This document shows positions 1 through 7,165 of a DNA stretch of 64,000 bases, piece after piece. The position numbers and the translations under genes are program-made. Within the stretch, counting starts at the first letter, position 1. Each line of letters begins with the position of its first letter. This DNA is from Acidimicrobiaceae bacterium (GTDB lineage: Bacteria; Actinomycetota; Acidimicrobiia; Acidimicrobiales; Aldehydirespiratoraceae): assembly GCA_026708645.1 (NCBI GenBank), contig JAPOUM010000041.1, positions 124,001-188,000 of the forward strand, read 5' to 3'. Below the pieces are notes generated by a model, which was not told the origin of the DNA, made no database searches, and worked only from the letters and a program-made list of their open reading frames with translations.

Positions 1-739
1 CGGTGTGAACGTCGATGCCGCGTTTGCGGAACGAACGCCGCACCGTGTTGGCGACCTCGCGGTCGCAGCCTGCGAGTATGGAGGGCAGAGCCTCGAGCAC
101 GGTGACTTTGGCGCCGAGGTCGCCGAGCATCGAAGCGAATTCGCAGCCGATGGCGCCGCCGCCGACGACCGCCGCCGATTCTGGCAACCGTCCGATCTTG
201 AACAGCTCGTCGGAGGTGACCACCAGCTCGCCGTCCACGTCGAACCCTGCGATGGTCCGGGGCACGGAGCCCGAAGCCACGATGATCGCGCCCGCCGACA
301 GCGTCCGCGTCGCGGTCCGACCCGATTCGTCCGCGTCCGACACTTCCACCGTGCCTGAGCCGCCGAGCGAGCCCGACCCCGCATAGACGGTCACCTTGCG
401 CTGCCCCAGAAGCGAAGACAGGCCCGACATCATCTTGTCGATCACCTGCTGCTTGCGCCGCAGAACCGCCGACCAGTCGAGACTCGGCTCACCGGCCGCC
501 ACACCGAACTCGCCGGCACGCGACACAGTCCGGTAGACCGAGGCCGCCTCCAAGAGCTCCTTGGCGGGGATGCAGCCCGCATGAAGGCAGGTCCCGCCGA
601 CCTTGTGCTTTTCGACGACGGCCACGTCCAGCCCGGCGCTGGCGCCGTAGAGAGCCGCCGCGTAGCCGCCGGGGCCTCCCCCGACGACGATCACGTCATG
701 GGTCCCGCCCACTGCAACGTCGGTCGCTGCGTCGGTCAT
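1..739 (-). CDS. lpd: Dihydrolipoyl dehydrogenase (E3), 5' part, cut by left window edge
   Basis: E3 flavoprotein of 2-oxoacid dehydrogenase complexes; it reoxidises the dihydrolipoyl group and passes electrons to NAD+ in the cytoplasm. Read leftwards from ATG at 739, the protein starts MTDAATDVAVGG. It shows the FAD-binding VIVVGGGPGGYAAA (residues about 16-29), the redox disulfide GGTCLHAGCIPAK (Cys 51 and 56) and a second dinucleotide fold AAVVGGGAIGCEFA. About 246 of the usual ~465 residues are visible and the rest lies outside the window. The E1 gene aceE is about 2 kb away on the other strand, so service in the pyruvate dehydrogenase complex is likely. The start is set by the overlap ATGA with a short upstream reading frame and by a GGAG-type ribosome site inside it. 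Confidence 0.95.
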   Translation of the reverse strand, partial: MTDAATDVAVGGTHDVIVVGGGPGGYAAALYGASAGLDVAVVEKHKVGGTCLHAGCIPAKELLEAASVYRTVSRAGEFGVAAGEPSLDWSAVLRRKQQVIDKMMSGLSSLLGQRKVTVYAGSGSLGGSGTVEVSDADESGRTATRTLSAGAIIVASGSVPRTIAGFDVDGELVVTSDELFKIGRLPESAAVVGGGAIGCEFASMLGDLGAKVTVLEALPSILAGCDREVANTVRRSFRKRGIDVHT

Positions 740-769
740 GAAGTCTCCAGAATCATGGTTTCGACCCTA
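736..769 (-). promoter_or_regulatory. Leaderless promoter and 6-codon leader ORF (MILETS) coupled to lpd
   Basis: On the minus strand a -10 box TAGGGT (769-764) is followed after 7 nt by ATG at 756. That frame encodes M-I-L-E-T-S and stops with TGA at 738-736, which overlaps the lpd ATG as ATGA. The tiny frame also carries the GGAG that could serve lpd. Inference: a leaderless mRNA is first translated through the hexapeptide and ribosomes then reinitiate on lpd. No -35 box was assigned. Confidence 0.5.
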
Positions 770-1002
770 GCGGTTTCTGCGGCCATATTGAGAGGCGTCA
801 AGGTTCAAAAGCAGTCGCGGGCCGTCAAGCCGCGCCAGCGTTCTCGGCGAACTTCTGTTGGTTTTGCACGTTTTTGGGGGTGTTCTTGCAGGTTGTTGCG
901 GGTCAGAAGCCGCCTATCAGGACTTGCACTGTGAACGCCAGCAAGATCGCCAGACCGCACAGCAGCGCCGTGAGTATCAACATGCGGGTGCTCACCGGGC
1001 GC

Positions 1003-1311
1003 TCACCGGCGGTGCTCGCGGCGGCGGCGCACCAGTCTCAGCACCCAGCCGAGCACTCCACTGACCACTGCGCCTGCCACGGCGGCGGCGAAGATCACCG
1101 CCCACAGCGGCCAGCTCACCTCGATGAACAAGAACGAGACCGGCACTTGTCTGCGGTTCTGCGCCATGAAGACCACGAGTGCGGCCGCCAGCACGACCGC
1201 GATCACCACCCGGGGCCGCAGGAACCTGCGCCTGCCGGCTTCGGCGCCGGCCGCGACCGGAGCCGCGAAGTCGTCGCCTGTAGGCCCGCTAGGTGTCGAT
1301 CGATCATTCAC
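1003..1311 (-). CDS. LapA/DUF1049-type small membrane protein
   Basis: A 102-residue protein if started at GTG 1311 (start VNDRSTPSGPTGDDF). It has two hydrophobic stretches, VVIAVVLAAALVVFMAQN and LWAVIFAAAVAGAVVSGVLGWVL, followed by a basic tail RLVRRRREHRR. The arrangement FMAQN(R)xxVxVSFLF between the two membrane segments is the hallmark of the LapA/DUF1049 family, inner-membrane proteins of poorly known role. The longer in-frame extension to 1551 overlaps the divergent epimerase gene and looks non-coding, so the GTG start next to the 21-bp divergent intergenic region was chosen. Family call fairly sure; cellular role unknown. Confidence 0.75.
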   Translation of the reverse strand: MNDRSTPSGPTGDDFAAPVAAGAEAGRRRFLRPRVVIAVVLAAALVVFMAQNRRQVPVSFLFIEVSWPLWAVIFAAAVAGAVVSGVLGWVLRLVRRRREHRR

Positions 1312-1320
1312 GCCGGTTGT

Positions 1321-1332
1321 TAATGTTAGACC
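1321..1332 (+). promoter_or_regulatory. Probable -10 element for a leaderless epimerase mRNA
   Basis: TAATGT (1321-1326) lies 6 nt before ATG 1333, the spacing expected if transcription begins on the A of the start codon. The same AT-rich site TTAATGTTA sits between the divergent LapA-like and epimerase genes and may serve both. Confidence 0.45.
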
Positions 1333-2262
1333 ATGCCCATGCGAGTAGCGGTCACAGGATCCACGGGATTGATCGGTCGCGCCTTGATGAAGCGTCTCGG
1401 CGACGTCGGGCATCAGGCTGTGCCGGTGCTGCGCGCCGCTTCCGATCCCGGCGCCGAAGCCGGTGCCGAAAGCTCGCAGTCCGTGGTCTGGGATCCGGCG
1501 ACCGGAGACGTCGAGGCCGAGAAACTCGAAGGGCTCGACGCGGTGCTGCATCTGGCCGGAGAGCCGATCGCCGCGAGGCGCTGGTCGCCGGATCAGAAGC
1601 AGCGGATAGCCGACAGCCGGACTGAGAGCACCGCTCTGCTGGCTGAGACGCTGTCCGGGCTGGACGCGCCTCCCGGAATGATGGTCTCGGCTTCTGCCAT
1701 CGGGTTCTACGGCGACCGCGGCGACGAAGCGCTGGACGAGTCCTCAAGCGGCGGGGACGATTTCCTGGCGAGGGTCTGCCGCGACTGGGAAGCGGCCGCC
1801 GACCCGGCCCGAGCCGCGGGCATCCGGGTGGTCCATCCCCGCACCGGGGTGGTGCTCAGCCGCTCGGGGGGCGCCTTGTCGGAGATGCTGCCTTTCTTCA
1901 GGCTCGGCATCGGGGGGCGCGTCGGCAACGGGCGACAGTGGATGAGCTGGATCACCCTGCACGACGAGGTCGAGGCCCTGTTGTGGCTGCTGGACGCCGA
2001 TCTGGAAGGCCCGGTGAACCTGACCGCGCCTCAGCCGGTGACCAACCGTGAACTCACCCGAGCACTGGGACGCGCCCTGAACCGTCCGACGCTGCTGCCC
2101 ACCCCAAAACCGGCGCTTCAGGCTCGACTGGGCCGTGAACTCGCCGAGGCTCTGCTCTACAGCAGCGCCCGCGTGGCACCCGCCGCTTTGCAACGCAGCG
2201 GATTCGCTTTCAGCCACCCCGACATAGCCACGGCGCTAGAGGCGGTGCTGCACCCGCACTAG
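1333..2262 (+). CDS. TIGR01777-type NAD-dependent epimerase/SDR family protein
   Basis: A 309-residue cytoplasmic Rossmann-fold protein. The N-terminus carries the nucleotide-binding MRVAVTGSTGLIGRALMKRL, then HLAGEPI and SASAIGFYGDRGDE, which carries the Tyr of the SDR active site region. The C-terminal 50 residues (PKPALQARLGRELAEALLYSSARVAP...GFAFSHPDI) match the DUF1731 tail that defines the TIGR01777 (YfcH/SulA-like) epimerase family. Members are widespread but their substrate is not established. Start ATG 1333 is supported by the adjacent -10 box; an alternative in-frame ATG at 1339 sits at the MRVAV motif. It is a single gene facing away from the LapA-like gene. Confidence 0.88.
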   Translation: MPMRVAVTGSTGLIGRALMKRLGDVGHQAVPVLRAASDPGAEAGAESSQSVVWDPATGDVEAEKLEGLDAVLHLAGEPIAARRWSPDQKQRIADSRTESTALLAETLSGLDAPPGMMVSASAIGFYGDRGDEALDESSSGGDDFLARVCRDWEAAADPARAAGIRVVHPRTGVVLSRSGGALSEMLPFFRLGIGGRVGNGRQWMSWITLHDEVEALLWLLDADLEGPVNLTAPQPVTNRELTRALGRALNRPTLLPTPKPALQARLGRELAEALLYSSARVAPAALQRSGFAFSHPDIATALEAVLHPH

Positions 2263-2338
2263 TCGGCAAGTCCGCATTGCTGCGCGCTCTGACACACGGC
2301 GGGGAAGCTCGCCTGACCGATCTCGAATGATCCGGCGG

Positions 2339-2821
2339 CTAACGGCTGCGGCGGGAGCTTTGATCGGCCGCGGCAGTCGATGCGAGCCGGTCGGCGATCT
2401 CGTTCCACTCGTCGCCTGAATGGCCCTTCACCCAGCGCCATGCGACCTCGCCGCGCCGAGACAGGAAAAGCTCGATCAGCGGTTCCCAGAGGTCGCGGTT
2501 GGCGACCTCCTTGCGGTTGGAGTTGCGCCAGCCTCTGCGCAGCCATCCCTCATACCACCGGTCGCGGAAGCAGTTGATCACATAGGTCGAGTCCGACACC
2601 ACCTCCACCGGGCCGTCCAACTCGCGCAACGCCTCGAGCACCGCCCGCAACTCCATGCGCTGATTGGTGGTGTCCGGCGCCGCCCCGCAAGCCCAAGCGC
2701 CTCCGGGCACAGCCCAAGCCCATCCGCCCGGGCCGGGATTGCCGAGGCAGGCGCCGTCGGTGTAGACCACGGTCGCGCGGGCGTCGGCGTCCTCAGCTTC
2801 CGTTGGCACATCTGCTGACAC
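2339..2821 (-). CDS. rnhA: Ribonuclease HI
   Basis: Cleaves the RNA strand of RNA-DNA hybrids, acting at R-loops and primer removal. It has 160 residues, the normal size for a single-domain RNase HI. The DEDD metal-binding set is visible: VVYTDGACLGNPGPGG (Asp), NQRMELRAVLEAL (Glu), EVVSDSTYVINC (Asp) and DEWNEIADRLAS (Asp). WVKGHSG is the conserved His-loop. The start used is GTG 2821; a second in-frame GTG lies five codons on. It ends 76 bp from the convergent epimerase gene, and no terminator was recognised there. Confidence 0.95.
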   Translation of the reverse strand: MSADVPTEAEDADARATVVYTDGACLGNPGPGGWAWAVPGGAWACGAAPDTTNQRMELRAVLEALRELDGPVEVVSDSTYVINCFRDRWYEGWLRRGWRNSNRKEVANRDLWEPLIELFLSRRGEVAWRWVKGHSGDEWNEIADRLASTAAADQSSRRSR

Positions 2822-2891
2822 GTCTGCAATCGTCGCGCACCAACGGACGAAAGTCGCGAATGGCTGCGTTTTTTGTCATGATGTAGGGGCG

Positions 2892-5621
2892 ATGGCCGAT
2901 CATTTCCTGCGTCAACTTCCTGACATAGACCCCGGCGAGACCCAGGAATGGCTGGACTCGCTCGACGCTGTCGTCGCGTCAGGCGGCAGGGAGCGGGCCC
3001 GTTACATCGTCGCCACGCTGCTGGACCGCGCCAACGAGCAGCAGGTGGGGCTGCCTCCCACCACTCACACGCCCTACATCAACACCATCCCCGCCTCGGC
3101 GCAGCCGTTCTTCCCCGGCGACGAACAGATCGAGCGCCGCATCCGCCGCTTCATCCGCTGGAACGCCGCGGCCATGGTGATCCGGGCCAACAAGACCGCT
3201 GACGGCATCGGCGGCCACCTGTCGACCTTCGCTTCGTCGGCGTCGCTCTACGAGGTCGGCTTCAACCACTTCTTCAGAGGCAAAGACGACGGCGGCGTCG
3301 GCGACCACATCTATTTTCAGGGCCACGCCGCGCCGGGGGTATACGCACGGGCTTATATGGAGGGCCGGCTGAGCGACGCTGAACTCGACAACTTCCGCAT
3401 GGAGGTCAACAAGGACGGCCTGTCGAGCTATCCCCACCCCCGGCTGATGCCGGACTTCTGGGAGTACCCGACCGTGTCGATGGGTCTCGGGCCGATCAAC
3501 TCGATCTACCACGCCCGTTTCAATCAGTACATGCACAACCGCCGCATCGACGACACCTCGGCGGCCACGGTGTGGTGCTTCCTCGGCGACGGCGAATGCG
3601 ACGAGCCCGAGACTCTGGGCGCCATCGCGCTGGCGGGTCGCAGCGGCCTCGACAATCTGAAATGGGTGATCAACTGCAACCTCCAGCGACTGGACGGCCC
3701 GGTGCGAGGCAACAGCAAGATCATCCAAGAGCTAGAGAGCGTGTTCCGCGGCGCCGGCTGGAACGTGATCAAAGTGATCTGGGGCACGAAATGGGACGAG
3801 CTGCTGATGCGCGACACCGACGGCGCGCTGCTCAACAAGATGGGAACCACAGTCGACGGCGAGTACCAGCGTTACGCCGTGGAGAGCGGCGACTACATCC
3901 GTGAGCATTTCTTCGGCCCTGACCCTCGGCTGCGCAAACTGGTGGAGCATCTCAGCGACGAGGAACTGCGGGTGCTGCCCCGAGGCGGCCATGACTACCA
4001 GAAGGTCTACGCTGCTTTCAAAGCCGCGACCGAAGTCACCGGGCAGCCCACCGTGATCCTCGCCAAGACCATCAAGGGATGGACTCTCGGCGAGGGCTTC
4101 GAGGGCCGCAACGCCACCCATCAGATCAAGAAGATGAGCGCTTCGCAGCTGATGGAGCTGCGCAGCCGGCTGCACATGGAGAACGAGATAGACGAGGCGG
4201 ACTTGGCCGACGGCGCCCCGCCGTATTTCCGGCCTGCGCCGGACTCGCCGGAGATGCGTTACATGATGGAGCGCCGGCGGGCGCTGGACGGCGCGGTGCC
4301 TCGCAGGGTGGTGCGAGACCGTCGACCGGTGACGCTCCCCGCGGACGGTCCTTTCATCGATCTCCGCAAAGGTTCCAACGGGCGCGAGGTCTCGACCACG
4401 ATGGTGTTCACTTCGCTGCTGCGCGATCTGATGCGAGACCAGCATTTCGGCCGGCGTGTGGTGCCGATCGTGCCCGACGAGGCCCGCACTTTCGGCATGG
4501 ACTCGCTGTTCCGGGAGTTCCGCATCTACGCCCCGCACGGCCAGCTGTACGAGCCGGTGGACCATGACCTGCTGTTGAGTTACAGCGAGTCCACCGACGG
4601 TCAGATCCTCGAGGAGGGCATCACCGAGTGCGGCTCCATGGCGAGCTGGCTGGCTGCGGCCACGTCGTACGCCAATCTCGGCGTGCCGATGGTGCCGTTC
4701 TACGCCTTCTATTCGATGTTCGGCTTCCAGCGGGTGGGCGATTCGATCTGGGCGGCCGCCGACGCCCGGGCCAGAGGGTTCCTGATCGGCGCCACAGCGG
4801 GACGCACCACGCTGCCCGGCGAAGGTCTGCAGCATCAAGACGGCCACAGCCATGTGCTGGCCTCGACGGTGCCGGCCTGCGAGTCTTACGACCCGGCCTT
4901 CGCCTACGAGCTGGGCGCGATCATCGATGAGGGCCTGCGGCGGATGTACCCGCCGGAAGCGGCCGACGGCGCCGACGTCTTCTACTACATCACCGTCTAC
5001 AACGAGAACTACGAGCAGCCGCCAAGACCCGACTACGTGAGCGACTCCGACATCATCAGCGGCCTCTACAAATTCAGCGACGGGCCGGGCGGCCGCAAGC
5101 GCTGCGCCACGATCCTGTTCTCGGGGGCGGCGGTGAACGCGGCGCTCGAAGCGCAGCGGCTTCTGGCTGATCATCACGACGTCTCGGCCGAACTGTGGAG
5201 CGTCACCTCCTATCAGCGGCTCAGACGCGAAGCCATCGACGTGGAGCGCCGCAACCGGCTGCAGCCGCGGTCGGCGCCGAAAGCAGCGGCAGTCACTCAA
5301 AAGCTGCAGGATTCGCAGGGCCCGATCGTGGCTGTGAGCGACTACATGACTCTGGTGCCCGACCAGATCGCTCGTTTCACGCCGAGGCCGCTGCATGTGC
5401 TCGGAACTGACGGGTTCGGGCGCTCGGACACTCGCGAGGCGCTGCGCCGCTTCTTCGAGGTGGACTCGTGCAGTGTGGTGATCGCGGTACTGTCGGCTCT
5501 GATGGACGAAGGCGAAGCGACCCCTGAAGAGGTGGCCGACGCTATGGCGCTCTACGGGATCGAGTCCGAGCGCGACGACCCCGGCGACCCCGACACCGGT
5601 GCAAGGTTGACCTCCAAATGA
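2892..5621 (+). CDS. aceE: Pyruvate dehydrogenase E1 component, homodimeric type
   Basis: Thiamine-diphosphate enzyme that decarboxylates pyruvate and acetylates the E2 lipoyl domain. It has 909 residues, typical of the homodimeric AceE used by actinobacteria and proteobacteria. The ThDP motif is GDGECDEPETLGAI...NLKWVINCNLQRLDGPVRGN (about 234-277). Substrate-site histidines are in HLSTFASSASLYEVGFNHFF and the transketolase-like C-terminal half includes GITECGSMASWLAAATSYA. A Rossmann-like C-terminal domain ends with GTDGFGRSDTREALR. The start at ATG 2892 gives MADHFLRQLPDIDPGETQEW, a usual AceE N-terminus. The stop TGA overlaps the ATG of the next gene (ATGA), so the two are translationally coupled. 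lpd nearby supplies E3; no E2 gene is in the window. Confidence 0.97.
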   Translation: MADHFLRQLPDIDPGETQEWLDSLDAVVASGGRERARYIVATLLDRANEQQVGLPPTTHTPYINTIPASAQPFFPGDEQIERRIRRFIRWNAAAMVIRANKTADGIGGHLSTFASSASLYEVGFNHFFRGKDDGGVGDHIYFQGHAAPGVYARAYMEGRLSDAELDNFRMEVNKDGLSSYPHPRLMPDFWEYPTVSMGLGPINSIYHARFNQYMHNRRIDDTSAATVWCFLGDGECDEPETLGAIALAGRSGLDNLKWVINCNLQRLDGPVRGNSKIIQELESVFRGAGWNVIKVIWGTKWDELLMRDTDGALLNKMGTTVDGEYQRYAVESGDYIREHFFGPDPRLRKLVEHLSDEELRVLPRGGHDYQKVYAAFKAATEVTGQPTVILAKTIKGWTLGEGFEGRNATHQIKKMSASQLMELRSRLHMENEIDEADLADGAPPYFRPAPDSPEMRYMMERRRALDGAVPRRVVRDRRPVTLPADGPFIDLRKGSNGREVSTTMVFTSLLRDLMRDQHFGRRVVPIVPDEARTFGMDSLFREFRIYAPHGQLYEPVDHDLLLSYSESTDGQILEEGITECGSMASWLAAATSYANLGVPMVPFYAFYSMFGFQRVGDSIWAAADARARGFLIGATAGRTTLPGEGLQHQDGHSHVLASTVPACESYDPAFAYELGAIIDEGLRRMYPPEAADGADVFYYITVYNENYEQPPRPDYVSDSDIISGLYKFSDGPGGRKRCATILFSGAAVNAALEAQRLLADHHDVSAELWSVTSYQRLRREAIDVERRNRLQPRSAPKAAAVTQKLQDSQGPIVAVSDYMTLVPDQIARFTPRPLHVLGTDGFGRSDTREALRRFFEVDSCSVVIAVLSALMDEGEATPEEVADAMALYGIESERDDPGDPDTGARLTSK

Positions 5622-6862
5622 CCAGACAAGCCGGCAGAGTCTGGGCTTCGAGCCGTCGGGCCGGCTTCGCTGGCGGCGCCTTCGGAGTCAGTCGGCGGGC
5701 GTCGCGGCTCGTTGTGTCGTCTCTGATGCTGCTGGTTTTGCTGGCGGCCGGTTGCGGATCGGACGATCCCGCCGGCGGCAGCGGCGGCGGGATCGTCGAG
5801 TCCGGCACTGCCGAGTCGCCGCAAGCCCCGCCTGAGACTGCCGAGAGCGAGCCGCGGGTTTCTGCGTCGCAGGCCGAACAGGAGGCAGCCGAAGCTCGTG
5901 CTGAAGCGGCCGCCGCAGCCGAAGCCGCCCAAGCCGAAGCCGAGGCAGCAGCCGAAGCCGCCCGGATCGCCGCGGAAGCGGAGGACAAAGCCCAGGAAGC
6001 TTCCAGAATCGCAGCCGAAGCCGAGGCGGACGCAGCCGCTCAAGCAGCCGCACGGGCCGAAGCGGAAGCCGTCGAGGCCGAGGCGCAGGCGCAAGCCGAA
6101 ATCACGGCAGCCGCCGAGGCGGCAGCGGCCGCTGAAGCCGAGGCCGAGCGCGTCGCCGCCGAGGCGGCCGCTGCTGCTGAGGCGCAAGCACAAGCGCAGG
6201 CCGAAGCAGCCGAGGCGGCGCTGGCCTCAGCCGCAGCAGAGGCAGAAGCTCAGGCCGCGGCTGAGGCGGCGGCTCTCGCTGAAGCCGAAGCCGCTGCTGC
6301 TGAGGCGCAAGCACGAGAGCAGGCCGAGGCTGCCGCGGCAGCCGCTGCGGCTGCCGCTGAAGCCGAGGCTGCGGCCGCCGCGGCCGAAGCAGCCGCAACA
6401 ACTACGACTACTACTACCACCACCACCACCACGACCACTGTTCAGGTGGCGGCCAACGAGGTGCCGTCTCAGGAGATGATCGATCTGCGCAGCGGCGACA
6501 CCGTCGATCTGCGTGACTACGCGGACGGGTCGAGGCCGCTGCTGCTGTGGTTCTGGGCGCCGCATTGACCGACCTGCCGGGCTGATGCAGCGCCCGTCGA
6601 GCAGTTCGCTCGAGACAACGCAGACCGGGTGATAGTGGTCGGAGTCGGCGGCACCGACACTCTCTCGCAAGCCGAGGACTTCGCCGCCCGATATGGCGGG
6701 CCGCCGAACCTGTTGTGGAGCAGCGACCTCACCGCCTGGCGCCACTACAGAAGCGGCAACCCTCAGGCGGTGCTGCTCGATCCCTCGGGCGCCGACGAGA
6801 TCACCAGACAGTCCGGCTTCAGCGGGCGCCGTTTCGAAGAAGCTCTGGCGCGGCTCAACTGA
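5618..6862 (+). CDS. Candidate selenoprotein: envelope thioredoxin-like protein with UxxC (in-frame TGA) motif
   Basis: The frame that starts at ATG 5618 reaches TGA at 6566-6568 and continues in the same frame to TGA 6862. Around the internal TGA it reads LLLWFWAPH-(TGA)-PTCRADAAPVEQF, where TlpA/DsbE-like thioredoxins have WxxCxxC. The stop therefore replaces exactly the first catalytic Cys. The downstream part (VIVVGVGGTDTLSQAEDFAA, GNPQAVLLDPSG with the cis-Pro loop, C-terminal helix) is a normal thioredoxin fold. Upstream are a signal-anchor/lipobox-like LLVLLAAGCGSDD (near residue 46), a long Ala/Glu-rich stretch probably forming a coiled coil (about 85-255) and a run of 14 Thr. Total 414 residues if read through. 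A GC hairpin (6578-6596) lies 9 nt after the TGA, a plausible bacterial SECIS. Alternative: a nonsense-mutated pseudogene. TGA is a normal stop in neighbours, including the coupled aceE. Confidence 0.7.
6578..6596 (+). promoter_or_regulatory. Possible bSECIS stem-loop after the in-frame TGA
   Basis: The stem CGGGC/GCCCG (6578-6582 with 6592-6596) encloses the loop TGATGCAGC. A competing fold pairs GCTG with CAGC around an ATG loop. It begins 9 nt 3' of the TGA, close to the 11-nt spacing of the SelB-binding hairpin in E. coli fdhF. GC-rich DNA forms such hairpins easily, so alone this is weak evidence. Confidence 0.35.
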
Positions 6863-6878
6863 AACCGGACCTGCGGCA

Positions 6879-7165
6879 GTGACCGCTGCTCAACTGCTGC
6901 TGCAGCCGCGATCTCAGCCGAAGCCGCAACCGGATCTGAAGCAGCCGCCGCAATCGAAGCCATGTGGCTGACCGAGCGGATCGAAACCCCGGACACGGCG
7001 ACCGGATCTGAAGCAGCAGCCGCAATCGAAGCCGGCGCAGGATGCTGCGGCGGGACCGCTCAAGCCCGTCGGCACGGGTCCCAGGCGAGGCAGAGAACAT
7101 CACGAGACCAGCCACGAGGGTGCCATCAGTGGTTCGCGGGCGCCGCCGAGGGCACAATTGGGTGA
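6879..7165 (+). other. Two chained mini-ORFs with an internal 33-bp direct repeat, coupled to the PBP start
   Basis: This fills the 302-bp gap before the PBP. A GTG frame (6879-6971, 30 codons) overlaps by 10 nt an ATG frame (6962-7165, 67 codons). The second ends with TGA overlapping the PBP ATG as TGATG. Inside are two copies of a 33-bp repeat (6929-6961 and 7001-7033, one mismatch) that encode an Ala/Glu-rich peptide like the low-complexity region of the upstream gene. Inference: duplicated debris of the upstream Ala-rich coding region kept open as a translated bridge. No recognised product. Confidence 0.4.

Noticed and set aside
3732-5396. 554-codon open frame antisense to aceE
   Set aside because: It is the shadow of a long GC-rich gene; His/Arg/Val-rich composition and no family, while aceE on the plus strand has full motifs.
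5898-6479. 193-codon Pro/Arg/Lys-rich frame
   Set aside because: An out-of-frame reading of the GCC/GAA repeats that encode the Ala/Glu-rich region of the thioredoxin-like protein.
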